A DNA stretch of 64,000 bases from Massilia sp. YIM B02763 (GCF_030412015.1 NZ_JASNRD010000003.1:124001-188000); one strand, 5' to 3'; counted from the first letter of the stretch, positions 26,897-36,467 are shown. The notes: a model not told the origin generated them from the letters alone. A program made the numbers and translations.

Positions 26897-27823
26897 TCAT
26901 GTCATGGTGTCGCGAGTAAATTCGCCCTTGCCTGCGAGGCCCTGCCCGTACTCGCCGAACACCGCTTCCATGAAATCGACGACGGCCCGGATGCGCGCGC
27001 TCTTGCGCAGGCCGCCGTGCATCGACAGCCAGATCTCCTGGTCCAGCTCGGGGATATGGGGAATCGCGGCGGCGAGATGCGGCTGGTCGTCCGCCAGGAA
27101 GGTCGCCAGCACGCCAAGGCCGGCGCCATGGGCGACGCCGTCCAGGATACCGAGTCCGTAACTGCAGCGCATCCACGGCGCCTGCGCGCCGGGCAGCGCG
27201 CGCAGCCACCGGTCCGACTGGAACTCCGCGCGCGGCTCGTCGAAGCCCACGAACGGCACGCCCGCCCATTCCCCTTGCGCGATGGCGCCGGCATGGCGCA
27301 CCGTGACTGCCCGGCTGCCGTACAGGCCGAACGACAAGGTGCCGATACGGCGCGCGACGAGGTCGAGCTGTTCGGGACGATACGGCCGGATCGCGATGTC
27401 GGCTTCGCGCCGCGCCAGGTTGTAGGGGCGGTGCGACGTGACGATTTCCACGTCGACGTTGGGATGGCGGTCGTGGAAGCGCGCGAAGCGGGTGGTGAGG
27501 AAATAGGACAGCCACTCGTCGGTATTGATGCGCACGAGGCCGGAGACGGCATGCGCGTCCTTGCGGTCGCGCGTGCGCTCGACTTCCAGCGCGATCTCGC
27601 CCATCTGCTCGGCCAGTGCGAACACGTCGGTCCCGAACGCCGTCGGGATGCAGCCGCCCTGGAAACGCTCGACGAGCTTCTGCCCGACCGCTTCCTCGAG
27701 GTCGTCGAGCCGGCGCGACAGCGTGGCCGCGCTCAGGCCGGCCTTCCTGGCGGCGCCGCGCAGCGTTCCTTCCTGCGCGATAAAGGACAGGAGGCGCAGG
27801 TCATCCCAGTTCAGGTGTTTCAT
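26897..27823 (-). CDS. LysR-family transcriptional regulator
   Basis: A 308-residue regulator with the N-terminal winged helix (NWDDLRLLSFIAQEGTLRGA, then AATLSRRLDDLEEAVG) and a periplasmic-binding-like effector domain. I start at the ATG at 27823 rather than an in-frame TTG seven codons upstream, since MKHLNWDDLR is the usual beginning. It is divergent from the PACE efflux gene (127-bp gap) and runs into the SDR gene. In Acinetobacter the PACE pump AceI is controlled by a divergent LysR regulator (AceR); the same logic probably holds here. Confidence 0.9.
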   Translation of the reverse strand: MKHLNWDDLRLLSFIAQEGTLRGAARKAGLSAATLSRRLDDLEEAVGQKLVERFQGGCIPTAFGTDVFALAEQMGEIALEVERTRDRKDAHAVSGLVRINTDEWLSYFLTTRFARFHDRHPNVDVEIVTSHRPYNLARREADIAIRPYRPEQLDLVARRIGTLSFGLYGSRAVTVRHAGAIAQGEWAGVPFVGFDEPRAEFQSDRWLRALPGAQAPWMRCSYGLGILDGVAHGAGLGVLATFLADDQPHLAAAIPHIPELDQEIWLSMHGGLRKSARIRAVVDFMEAVFGEYGQGLAGKGEFTRDTMT

Positions 27824-27950
27824 ATCTGAAGCATCATGCCTCAATTTTGCCCGTATGAATACATTTTTGGCTATGCGATCATGCGTGCCGATGACTCATC
27901 GCGCATCCGGGCCATCGGCACCGTGATCGCGGCACCCTTTAAGGATACCC

Positions 27951-28379
27951 ATGCGACCATTCCGCGATCGCGTACGACACGCGCTCCTGTTCGAGGCCGT
28001 TGCCCTCGCCATCTTCATTCCCGGCTCGTCCCTGCTGTTCGGCGAGCCTCTGGCCCATATGGGCGTGATCGGCATCGCCTCGGCGACCATCGCCACGCTG
28101 TGGAACTTCGTGTTCAACGTCGGCTTCGACCGCGCCATGCTGCGCCTGCGCGGCAGCGTGCACAAGACGATGCCGATCCGGGTCGCCCACACTTTCCTGT
28201 TCGAGGCGGGACTGGTCGCCATGCTGGTGCCGATGATCGGGTGGTACCTGGGCATCGGCCTGTGGGCGGCGCTGTTGATGGACATTGCGATCGTGACGTT
28301 CTACCTCGTGTACGGGTTCCTGTTCAACATCGCTTACGACCGGGTGTTTCCCATTGCAGGCGCGGCGCGCCCGGCTTGA
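27951..28379 (+). CDS. PACE family efflux transporter
   Basis: Small four-helix inner-membrane transporter of 142 residues of the proteobacterial antimicrobial compound efflux family (AceI-type, which exports chlorhexidine and polyamines). It shows two repeated halves: RHALLFEAVALAIFIPGSSLLF with WNFVFNVGFDRAM, and RVAHTFLFEAGLVAMLVPMI with YGFLFNIAYDRVF. The membrane-embedded glutamate (FE in both halves) is present. AAGGA precedes the ATG. Native substrate unknown. Confidence 0.9.
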   Translation: MRPFRDRVRHALLFEAVALAIFIPGSSLLFGEPLAHMGVIGIASATIATLWNFVFNVGFDRAMLRLRGSVHKTMPIRVAHTFLFEAGLVAMLVPMIGWYLGIGLWAALLMDIAIVTFYLVYGFLFNIAYDRVFPIAGAARPA

Positions 28380-28394
28380 CACGACAGCGCAAGC

Positions 28395-28952
28395 TCACGG
28401 TGCGCGCCGGTAGTGCATGGCGACGGCGCCGTTGCGCAGCGGCGTCGCCGAGACCAAGGCGAGCCGCCGCGTGCCGGGCAGGCCACCCGCGTACAGGGTG
28501 GGGCCGTGGCCGGCGATCCTGGGATGCACGAGAAACCGGTACTCGTCCACCAGGTCCAGCCGGTCCAACGCGGCAGCGAGCTTGCCGCTGCCGAGGAGCA
28601 CGCCGTCCGGCGTCGCATCCTTGAGCCGGCGTACGCCCGCGGACAGGTCCCCGGCGACGTGGTAGCTGTTCGTCCAGGGGAAATCCTGTCGCGTCGAGGA
28701 CACGACGTACTTCGGCTTGGCTTCCAGCTTGCGCGCCCATTCGCGCATCGCCGGTGGCGCCGCCGTGTCGCCGCGGGCGACCGCCGGCCAGTAGTTCTCC
28801 ATCATCTCGTAGGTGACGCGGCCCCACAGCATCGCGCCGCACGCGTCCATCAGGCGGGTGAAGAAGGCGTGCGTTTCGTCGTCGGCGATGCCTTCCTGGT
28901 GGTCGACGCAGCCGTCCAGCGTCACGTTGATACTGAAGGTCAACAGGCCCAT
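28395..28952 (-). CDS. Dihydrofolate reductase family protein
   Basis: A 185-residue RibD C-terminal/DHFR-fold protein. Fold landmarks: MGLLTFSINVTLDGCVD, then MLWGRVTYEMMENYW (cofactor loop), VVSSTRQDFPWTNS and VLLGSGKLAAALDRLDLVDEYRFLVHPRIAGHG. Such stand-alone members are usually annotated only as DHFR-like; a folate substrate is not implied. It faces the PACE gene (convergent, 15 bp) and follows the TonB-like gene by 46 bp. Confidence 0.85.
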   Translation of the reverse strand: MGLLTFSINVTLDGCVDHQEGIADDETHAFFTRLMDACGAMLWGRVTYEMMENYWPAVARGDTAAPPAMREWARKLEAKPKYVVSSTRQDFPWTNSYHVAGDLSAGVRRLKDATPDGVLLGSGKLAAALDRLDLVDEYRFLVHPRIAGHGPTLYAGGLPGTRRLALVSATPLRNGAVAMHYRRAP

Positions 28953-28998
28953 GGTGTTCTCCGTTCGTCCGTCGAATGCAAGGCCGGAAAGATTGCGC

Positions 28999-29712
<714 letters not shown>

Positions 29713-29967
29713 CGGATCATTCTAGCGGGGTGACGCGCGTCAAAACTCACACACTGTAACGGCGGACGATGGCCTGCGATCGATACGGCTGCCGATACCA
29801 GCGCAGGCCATCAGGGCACAGTCCAATATTTTGCAACTAACCGACGCAGCGTGCACAAAGCGCGAAAGCGCAGGCAAGGCCAGCACCCGGGCAGCCGCGC
29901 AGGTAGAATGACGCCTTTCGGCGCCCGCTGCGCCGTCATGAACAGATACCGCGAACAGATACCGACC

Positions 29968-30552
29968 ATGACCCAACGCCTCATCCTTGCCTCGAACAAC
30001 GCGGGCAAGCTCAAGGAATTCGCCCAGTTGCTTGCCCCGATCGGCTTCGACCTGCATCCGCAGGGCGAATTCAACGTTCCTGAAGCGGAGGAACCGTTCG
30101 GCACCTTCGTCGAGAACGCGCTGCAGAAGGCCCGCCACGCGGCGCGCCTGACGGGGCTGCCGGCCCTGGCCGACGATTCCGGCGTGTGCGTGAACGCCCT
30201 CGGCGGCGCACCCGGCGTTTACTCGGCGCGCTTTGCCGGCGAGCCGAAGTCGGATGCCCGCAACAACGAAAAACTCGTCAAGGACCTGGCCGCGCACGCG
30301 GACAAGTCCGCGTACTACTACTGCGTGCTCGTGTACGTGCGCCATGCGGACGATCCGCAGCCCGTCATCGCCGACGGCATGTGGCGCGGCCAGATCGTCG
30401 ACACGCCGCGCGGCGCCAACGGCTTCGGCTACGATCCCTATTTCCTGATCCCGTCGCTGGGCAAGACCGTGGCCGAGCTGGCGCCGGGCGAAAAGAACGG
30501 GCTGTCGCACCGCGGCCAGGCCCTGCGTGCATTGGTAGAAAAACTGAAATGA
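29968..30552 (+). CDS. rdgB: XTP/dITP diphosphatase (RdgB/HAM1)
   Basis: Removes deaminated purine nucleotides such as ITP and XTP from the pool. The 194-residue protein has LILASNNAGKLKEFAQLL, ADDSGVCVNALGGAPGVYSAR and GFGYDPYFLIPSLGKT, all family signatures. In-frame upstream starts exist (ATG 29938), but 29968 (MTQRLILASNN) matches the family N-terminus. The stop overlaps the hemW start (ATGA). Confidence 0.95.
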   Translation: MTQRLILASNNAGKLKEFAQLLAPIGFDLHPQGEFNVPEAEEPFGTFVENALQKARHAARLTGLPALADDSGVCVNALGGAPGVYSARFAGEPKSDARNNEKLVKDLAAHADKSAYYYCVLVYVRHADDPQPVIADGMWRGQIVDTPRGANGFGYDPYFLIPSLGKTVAELAPGEKNGLSHRGQALRALVEKLK

Positions 30553-31787
30553 TTCCGATCAAACCGGTCGCCGACCTGCCGGGCGTGGAACCGCGCTCGC
30601 CGGCGACGGCGGCGCTGCAATACCTGCAACCCGGTTCGCTGAACCTGAAGGCGCTGCCGCCGCTGTCGCTGTACATCCACTGGCCGTGGTGCGTGCGCAA
30701 GTGCCCGTACTGCGATTTCAATTCGCACGAGTCGAACGGCCCGATTCCCGAGCAGGAATACCTGGAGGCGCTGCGCGCCGACCTGGAGATGTCGCTGCCG
30801 CTGATCTGGGGCCGCAAGATCCAGACGATCTTCATCGGCGGCGGCACGCCCAGCCTGATGTCGGCCGCGGCGCTGGACCGCCTGATGTCCGACGTGCGCA
30901 CGCTGCTGCCGCTCGACCTGGCGGCGGAGATCACGATGGAGGCGAATCCCGGCACCTTCGAGTCCGAGAAATTCCGCGCCTTCCGCGCCAGCGGCATCAA
31001 CCGCCTGTCGATCGGCATCCAGAGCTTCAACGGCAAGCACCTGCAGGCGCTGGGCCGCATCCACGACGATGCGGAAGCGATGCGCGCCGTCGAGATCGCG
31101 CACGCGCACTTCGACAACTTCAACCTCGACCTCATGTACGCGCTGCCCGGCCAGACGTTGCTGGAAGCGCGCCAGGACCTCGACAAGGCGCTGTCGTTCG
31201 CGCCGCCGCACCTGTCGCTGTACCACCTGACGATGGAACCGAACACGGTGTTCGCCAAGTACCCGCCGCAGCTGCCCAGCGACGACGAGAGCGCCGACAT
31301 CCAGGACATGATCTTCGAGAAGATGGCGGGGGCCGGCTACGAGCACTACGAGGTCTCGGCCTATGCGAAACCGGGCCACCGCGCGCGCCACAACCTGAAT
31401 TACTGGGAATTCGGCGACTACCTCGGCATCGGCGCCGGCGCCCACTCCAAGCTGTCGTTCCCGCACCGCGTGCTGCGCCAGGCCCGCTACAAGCAGCCGG
31501 CCTCGTTCATCGAGGCGGCGAAGAAGGGCAATGCCGTGGCCGAGGAGCACGAGATCGCGCGCGCCGACATGGGCTTCGAGTTCATGCTCAACGCCTTGCG
31601 CCTGGCGGACGGCTTCGATCCGAACCTGTTCGGCGAGCGCACCGGCCTGTCGATCACGGCGATCGAGAAGGCGCTGGATGAGGCGGAAGGCAAGGGCTTG
31701 CTGTACCGCGACTTCAAGGTGATCCGGCCGACGGCGCTGGGCCAGCGCTTCCTCAACGATTTGCAGGAGATGTTCCTGTCCGAGTAA
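30549..31787 (+). CDS. hemW: HemW-like radical SAM heme chaperone
   Basis: A 412-residue protein of the HemW family (formerly called oxygen-independent coproporphyrinogen III oxidase-like), which binds heme and an Fe-S cluster. Cluster cysteines are Cys48, Cys52 and Cys55 (CVRKCPYC), followed by FIGGGTPSLM and NLDLMYALPGQT. The extra fourth cysteine of true HemN is absent. The rdgB-hemW pair is conserved in proteobacteria and the four-base overlap implies coupling. Confidence 0.94.
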   Translation: MIPIKPVADLPGVEPRSPATAALQYLQPGSLNLKALPPLSLYIHWPWCVRKCPYCDFNSHESNGPIPEQEYLEALRADLEMSLPLIWGRKIQTIFIGGGTPSLMSAAALDRLMSDVRTLLPLDLAAEITMEANPGTFESEKFRAFRASGINRLSIGIQSFNGKHLQALGRIHDDAEAMRAVEIAHAHFDNFNLDLMYALPGQTLLEARQDLDKALSFAPPHLSLYHLTMEPNTVFAKYPPQLPSDDESADIQDMIFEKMAGAGYEHYEVSAYAKPGHRARHNLNYWEFGDYLGIGAGAHSKLSFPHRVLRQARYKQPASFIEAAKKGNAVAEEHEIARADMGFEFMLNALRLADGFDPNLFGERTGLSITAIEKALDEAEGKGLLYRDFKVIRPTALGQRFLNDLQEMFLSE

Positions 31788-32013
31788 CGTGGCGGGCATG
31801 TGATGGCTGCAGCGGCTGCGCCCACCCGATGGATCGATCGCTCGACTTTGGAAGAACAACAAAATTTGCCACAAGCTCTCGTACGAGCTGGATCAATTCC
31901 GGCATATTGTTCATGCGAATAATGTTTGCTCCAACATCGCGGTGAGCGGTATTGCACCGTTGCTTGCAACAAAGGGCTCGCTGCGATGTAGGCGACTTAT
32001 GGGCTTCGGCAAC

Positions 32014-32037
32014 GTCCGCTTTCGACCCAAAGCGGAC
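32014..32037. repeat. GTCCGCTT-type palindrome, copy 1
   Basis: GTCCGCTTT (32014-32022) and AAAGCGGAC (32029-32037) form a perfect 9-bp stem with a 6-nt loop. A longer member is at 32347-32404 and a partial one near 32873. The copies lie between the small genes of this patch. Confidence 0.75.
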
Positions 32038-32050
32038 GATGGCGTTCGAT

Positions 32051-32305
32051 TTAATTTTTTCTTTTGAAAGAAAGAAGTCGGACTACTTGTCCGCTCGTGA
32101 GTAGGACATCGACCTGCTCCTGTGCTGACGGGACAAGATTGCTATATTCATCTTCTAACCAGGATACGACAGTGTCGACCTCCCAAGGCCCGAGCGACGC
32201 CATGTACCCATCGTACTCATCTTGGATTTCTCGCCACGATGCGTAAGGCTTCCGAGAGATCAGCACTTCCTCGTTTCTAGTGAAGATAATGTGTAGTTCA
32301 CTCAT
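32051..32305 (-). CDS. Hypothetical small acidic protein
   Basis: An 84-residue protein (MSELHIIFTRNEEVLISRKP start), not recognised. A good Shine-Dalgarno (AAGGGA, 7-nt spacer) supports translation. It is acidic, lacks a signal peptide or membrane span, and is much less GC-rich than the flanking core genes. It lies 109 bp downstream of the SUKH gene on the same strand with a palindromic repeat between them. It could be an immunity or accessory protein by context only. Confidence 0.6.
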   Translation of the reverse strand: MSELHIIFTRNEEVLISRKPYASWREIQDEYDGYMASLGPWEVDTVVSWLEDEYSNLVPSAQEQVDVLLTSGQVVRLLSFKRKN

Positions 32306-32346
32306 CGAACATCCCTTGTAAGGCGCGGGTTTCGTAGCAAGCCAAT

Positions 32347-32404
32347 GTCCGCTTCTGGCCGTTTCCTGCCTCTAGTGTACGGCAGCAACCGACCCGAAGC
32401 GGAC
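32347..32404. repeat. GTCCGCTT-type palindrome, copy 2 (long form)
   Basis: Arms GTCCGCTTC (32347-32355) and GAAGCGGAC (32396-32404). Further imperfect pairing inside (GGCCGTT with AACCGACC, TGCC with GGCA) makes a stem of about 58 nt with a short unpaired tip. It fills the gap between the SUKH gene and the 84-residue gene. Confidence 0.8.
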
Positions 32405-32413
32405 GAAGAACCG

Positions 32414-32827
32414 CTAAGCCTTGGCCTGAAATTCTTCCGTCACCAAGGCGAGTAGGTCGTGCAAGCTAATTTCGCACTCGTAGGTATTTCGTTGGTCGCT
32501 TGATGAGGACAACCTATAAGCATGGTCGTAGTACATGAGCTTCCATGCCTCTCCCTTCTTCAACAAGATGAAAAAGGCCCCGCCAGGGTCATTACCGATC
32601 ACCACGCCGTCTTTTGGGATATCTTCCGCAAGCTCCCTCTGCCAGAATTGGAAGTCAAGGTTCGGTTGAAGATCGAACCCGAACAGGCAGTCGCATAGCA
32701 CCTCGGTTCCGTCGCTCAGTCTGATGCTGCGATCTTGTCGACAGGTACCGCCATTACGGGTAACTAAAAAGTGGACGTACTCAGCAGGCAGAGCGAATCC
32801 ACTAGCTATGTCGTAGGCAGATTGCAT
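32414..32827 (-). CDS. SMI1/KNR4 (SUKH) family protein, likely immunity protein
   Basis: A 137-residue SUKH-domain protein: ALPAEYVHFLVTRNGG near the N-terminus (the family lP-x-x-y/f-x-NGG pattern), a central FGFDL stretch and GVVIGNDPGGAFFILLKKGEAWKLMYYDH. SUKH proteins commonly neutralise toxins of contact-dependent or polymorphic systems. No toxin gene, Rhs or CDI protein lies next to it here, so it would be an orphan immunity gene. GAGGAG lies five bases before the ATG. Base composition is lower in G+C than neighbours, consistent with transfer. Confidence 0.82.
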   Translation of the reverse strand: MQSAYDIASGFALPAEYVHFLVTRNGGTCRQDRSIRLSDGTEVLCDCLFGFDLQPNLDFQFWQRELAEDIPKDGVVIGNDPGGAFFILLKKGEAWKLMYYDHAYRLSSSSDQRNTYECEISLHDLLALVTEEFQAKA

Positions 32828-33274
32828 TGGACTCCTCGAATGACAGGATCGTTAGACCATTAGGGCGGGAGCGTCCGCTCCTGGCCGATCTCGGCCGTTA
32901 GCCTCAGAATAACAGGTTGTACTCAAGGAAAGATCACAGAGTGTCACGAGGCCCGCCACCAGCCCAATGAGCCTTCGCATCTACTTGATGATATAGCCGG
33001 TGTCGCTATTTCTACTTGTTATCAGAAAAGAGCGCATGTAGACGGTCATAAATCCTTCCGGTGCTTCGCCAAAGTCCCGGGACTGAAGCCGATAAGTTCG
33101 AGGCCGAACCAGGACGTGCGCGTGGCAGGGCGCTACGAAAAAACCTGATCTCCGCCGGATGCGGTCGCGGCTAGCCAATCCAGGTTGAAGGAACCTTCCA
33201 TGCGTCGTCGTACAATATGACGTGTTCTTCCCATTGTGGCCTTCTCCGCACACGCCCGATCCAGCAAAAAAACA
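32828..33274. other. Gene-poor stretch with possible gene remnants
   Basis: No convincing complete gene. It contains a partial GTCCGCTC palindrome (around 32866-32884). On the minus strand, short reading frames (ending near 32981 and starting again at an ATG just below it) look like leftovers of a degraded operon, though neither is recognisable. The right part is the leader of the DUF1349 gene. Confidence 0.4.
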
Positions 33275-33892
33275 ATGCCATCATCGACTCCGCAGAACCT
33301 CGACACGTCCGGAACCAGCTTCGCAGGCTGCGGGTGGACGAATCCTCCCCCGAAATCGCGTATTGTCGACGACACGCTTCATGTGACGACGGCTCACGAT
33401 ACCGATTTCTGGCGGATCACCAGCTACGGTTTCATCCACGATAACGGGCACTTTTTCGCGAAAAAAGTCGACGGAGGCTTTACGGCGCAGGTCCGGATCC
33501 ATGCTGATTTCAAGGAGTTGTACGATCAGGCCGGATTAATGGTCCGCATCGACGAGACAACGTGGATCAAGGTGGGAGCTGAATTTTCGGACGGACAACC
33601 CATGTTCAGCACCGTGCTGACGAATGGGAAGTCGGACTGGAGCGTAATGCCTGCGCCCGACAACAAGGATGGATTCTGGATCCGCATTACCGTCAGCGAC
33701 GGCGTCGTACGTGCCCAATATTCCGTCGACAAGAAGAATTGGCCGATGCTCCGGCTGGCGCCGTTTCCGGAGGCGGCCCACTACGCCGTCGGTCCGATGT
33801 GCTGTACACCGAAAGGCAAGGGGCTCGACGTCGCGTTCAGCGAATTCGTGGTGACGGCGGCGTTGAAGAAGGACCTGCACGACCTGAGCTGA
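33275..33892 (+). CDS. DUF1349 domain protein (concanavalin-like fold)
   Basis: A 205-residue protein of the DUF1349 family, a lectin-like beta-sandwich sometimes annotated as a regulator of enolase. Family features in order: GCGWTNPPPKSRIVDDTLHV, TDFWRITSYGFIHDNGH, YDQAGLMVRIDETTWIKVG and SVDKKNWPMLRLAPF. I start at the ATG at 33275 instead of an upstream alternative at 33236. No signal peptide is seen. Biological role unknown. Confidence 0.85.
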   Translation: MPSSTPQNLDTSGTSFAGCGWTNPPPKSRIVDDTLHVTTAHDTDFWRITSYGFIHDNGHFFAKKVDGGFTAQVRIHADFKELYDQAGLMVRIDETTWIKVGAEFSDGQPMFSTVLTNGKSDWSVMPAPDNKDGFWIRITVSDGVVRAQYSVDKKNWPMLRLAPFPEAAHYAVGPMCCTPKGKGLDVAFSEFVVTAALKKDLHDLS

Positions 33893-33900
33893 AGGCTCGA

Positions 33901-34845
33901 TCAACCCCGCTGCCCCGCCGCCAAGGCGGTCAACGTCCGCGCCATTCCCGCCACCACGCGCGCGATGCCGTCGTAGTCGCGCGGGTCGCGCCGTCCTTCG
34001 TTGTCGATGCCTTCCCGGTCGTCGTCCTGGATGGGGCGGTACGGGAAGCGGTTGAACGCCGTGTCCGTCACCGTCAGCGCCGGCGCGCCGGCACCGGCCT
34101 GGCCGTAGGCCGCGCCGCCGGAGAGCGTCACGCCCTGCATGTAGGCGGGCGCCGCCAGCCCGTGATCGTCGGTCTCGGCGCCGCCCTGGAACGCCGCCAG
34201 CGCATCCTGTACCCGGCGTGCCGAACCCAGCGTACCCACGTAGGCGACGAAGCTGCCGCTGTCGGCCGGCGGTTGCGATGGCGGCCCGGCCAGCCGGCCA
34301 TGGCGCTTGCGCGCGGGCGCGGCCGATGCGGCGGCTGGGCGGGGATCGAGGAAGAACACGAAGCGGATTGCCGTACCCGGGCTGGGACGCACGTCCTTCA
34401 GCAGGCGCGCCAGTTCCAGCACGGCCGCGGCGCCGCCGGCATCGTCACGCGTGGCCACCGGAAGGCTGTCCCCGGCGCCGTCCGGCGGCGGGTCCAGCCG
34501 GAGCGGATCGAGGCGGGCGCCGATGACGAAGGTGCGTTCCGGCTTGCCGTGCGCGGGGATGTTGGAGAGCGTTGCCTCGAGGTCGTGGCCGCCGCCGTCC
34601 GGCGGGGACAGGCGCTTGACGCGGTAGCCCGCCATGCGCAGCACGCCGCCGATGTAGGCGGCGGTATCGGCACGGCGCGCGTCGATGGGGCCGGGCGACT
34701 GCAGCGCCATCACGTGGGCGCGCAGGCGCACGGCCAGCGGCGGCTCGAGCGTGGCCGCGCCGGGGTTCACGGTGACGAGTGCCAGCAAGACCAGCAGGAT
34801 GATGGCGACGATGGCTTTCCAGTGTGATCGGAAAAAGCTGCGCAT
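33901..34845 (-). CDS. M28-peptidase-like membrane-anchored protein, catalytic residues lost
   Basis: About 314 residues with one N-terminal membrane anchor (about 8-27, WKAIVAIILLVLLALVTV) and an M28 aminopeptidase-like fold outside. The family core VIGARLDP matches the usual GAHYD, but the zinc-binding His is Arg. The ELARLL helix is kept, the Glu-Glu active-site loop is replaced by FFLDPRPAAAS, and the late YHT ligand motif reads YRP. So at least three key sites are gone, and it is predicted to be catalytically dead, possibly a binding protein. The start at 34845 has no clear ribosome-binding site; a TTG six codons upstream is possible. Confidence 0.75.
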   Translation of the reverse strand: MRSFFRSHWKAIVAIILLVLLALVTVNPGAATLEPPLAVRLRAHVMALQSPGPIDARRADTAAYIGGVLRMAGYRVKRLSPPDGGGHDLEATLSNIPAHGKPERTFVIGARLDPLRLDPPPDGAGDSLPVATRDDAGGAAAVLELARLLKDVRPSPGTAIRFVFFLDPRPAAASAAPARKRHGRLAGPPSQPPADSGSFVAYVGTLGSARRVQDALAAFQGGAETDDHGLAAPAYMQGVTLSGGAAYGQAGAGAPALTVTDTAFNRFPYRPIQDDDREGIDNEGRRDPRDYDGIARVVAGMARTLTALAAGQRG

Positions 34846-35034
34846 GGGTGGCGGGCGGCGCAAAAGGCGTCCGCACCGGATGGACCGGGTCCGCTCGCTC
34901 GAGTTCCTCGGCCACGAAAAAGATCGGGGCCGGTCCGCGATTCCATCATACCGAAATCGCGAAGCCGGCCCCGGTCGGGGTCGTGCAATGGTGCGCGGAA
35001 AGTGCTTCAGCCGGCTGACGGCAGCCGGCTGCGA

Positions 35035-36459
35035 TCAGCGCGCCGCCGTCGCCTGGTTGACGGGCTCGCTCCAGCCGCCGCCGAGCACGCGGTACAGCAC
35101 CACCTGGTTCTGCAGGCGCGCCAGGTTGGCCTCGATGGCCTGCTGCTGCGCGGTAAACAGGGAGCGCTGGGCGTCCAGCAGGTCCAGGTAGCTGGCCGTG
35201 CCGTTGCGGTAGCGCAGGTCGGACAGCTGGAAGCGGTCCGACTCGGCCGTCGCCACGGCCTGCTGGGCGCGCAGCTGCTCGCTGTAGGTCGCCTGGCCGG
35301 CCAGCGCGTCCGCCACTTCGCGGAACGCCGTCTGGATCGAACGCTCGTACTGGGCCACGGCGATGTCGCGGCCGGCGCGGGCGCTCTCGACGCCGGCGCG
35401 CACGCGGCCGTAGTCGAAGATCGGCACGATCGCCTGCGGTGCGAAGGTCCAGCCGAAGGTGCCGCTCTTGAACAGGCCCGACAGTTCCGTGCTCGCGCTG
35501 CCGGCGGTGCCGGTCAGCGTGATGTTCGGGAAGTAGTTCGCGCGCGCCGCGCCGATGTTGGCGTTGGCGGCGATCAGCTGCTGCTCGGCCGAACGGATGT
35601 CCGGACGGCTGGCCAGCAGGTCGGACGGCATGCCGGCCGGCAGGTCCGGCAGGTTGGTCGTCGCCAGCGTGGCGCCTTGCGGCAGGTCGTTCGGGATCGG
35701 CGCGCCGATCAGCAGCGTGAGCAGGTTCAGGTCCTGGGCGCGCTGGCGCTGGGCTTGCGCCAGCGTCGTGCGTGCCTGTTCGACGAGCGACACGGCCTGC
35801 TGCAGGTCCAGCTTGGACGACACGCCGTTATCGAAGCGCAGTTGCGTCAGGCGCAGCGATTCCTCGCGGGTCTTGAGGGTCTGCTGGGTCAGGCCCAGCA
35901 GTTCCTCGTCGGCCAGGTAGGCCAGGTAGGTCGTGGCCACCTGCGAGACCAGGCTGATCTGGGTGGTCTTGCGGGCTTCCTCGGTGGCCAGGTACTGGGC
36001 CAGTGCCGATTCGGTCAGGTTGCGCACGCGGCCGAAGAAGTCCAGTTCGAACGCCGATACCGCCAGGCCGGCCCGGTAGGAGCTGGTGATCGGCTGGTCG
36101 CGGCCGGTGGTGGCGCGGTTGCCGGTGACAGCCGCGTCGATCGTCGGCAGCTGGTCGGCACGCTGGATGCGGTACTGGGCGCGCGCCTGTTCGATGTTCA
36201 GGATCGACACGCGCAGGTCGCGGTTGTTGGCCAGGGCGATGTCGATCAGGCGCTGCAGGCGCGCATCGGTGAAGAAGCGCTGCCAGGCCATGGCGGCCGG
36301 GGCCTCGGCGGCAACGGGGTTGCCGCTGTTGACCGTGCCTTCCACGGTGGGGAAGCCGGCGGCGACCGGGGCGGCCGGGCGCTCATACTTGGGCGCCAGG
36401 TTGATGCAGCCGGCCAGCGTCAGGGCCAGGGTCAGGGGGATGAGTGCGATTGGTTTCAT
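35035..36459 (-). CDS. RND efflux outer-membrane lipoprotein (OprM/NodT family)
   Basis: Outer-membrane channel of 474 residues for the tripartite pump encoded just upstream. A lipoprotein signal with Cys18 in LALTLAGC, then the OEP repeats (QYRIQRADQLPTIDAAVTG, NARAEIRSAEQQLIAANANIGAARA-type region, ending VLYRVLGGGW). It is the last gene of the acrA-acrB-oprM-like operon, 8 bp after the permease. Confidence 0.94.
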   Translation of the reverse strand: MKPIALIPLTLALTLAGCINLAPKYERPAAPVAAGFPTVEGTVNSGNPVAAEAPAAMAWQRFFTDARLQRLIDIALANNRDLRVSILNIEQARAQYRIQRADQLPTIDAAVTGNRATTGRDQPITSSYRAGLAVSAFELDFFGRVRNLTESALAQYLATEEARKTTQISLVSQVATTYLAYLADEELLGLTQQTLKTREESLRLTQLRFDNGVSSKLDLQQAVSLVEQARTTLAQAQRQRAQDLNLLTLLIGAPIPNDLPQGATLATTNLPDLPAGMPSDLLASRPDIRSAEQQLIAANANIGAARANYFPNITLTGTAGSASTELSGLFKSGTFGWTFAPQAIVPIFDYGRVRAGVESARAGRDIAVAQYERSIQTAFREVADALAGQATYSEQLRAQQAVATAESDRFQLSDLRYRNGTASYLDLLDAQRSLFTAQQQAIEANLARLQNQVVLYRVLGGGWSEPVNQATAAR

Positions 36460-36467
36460 GTTCCGGA

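Noticed and set aside
32838..32902. GTTAGAC and GTTAGCC motifs near the SUKH gene, similar to integron attC ends
   Set aside because: The two motifs point the same way and the matching RYYYAAC partner at the right distance is missing, so no attC site is called; the palindromes are reported as repeats only.
32981..33253. Minus-strand frame of 90 codons between the SUKH and DUF1349 genes
   Set aside because: No ribosome-binding site and no recognisable domain; composition looks like decayed sequence. Mentioned only as a possible remnant.
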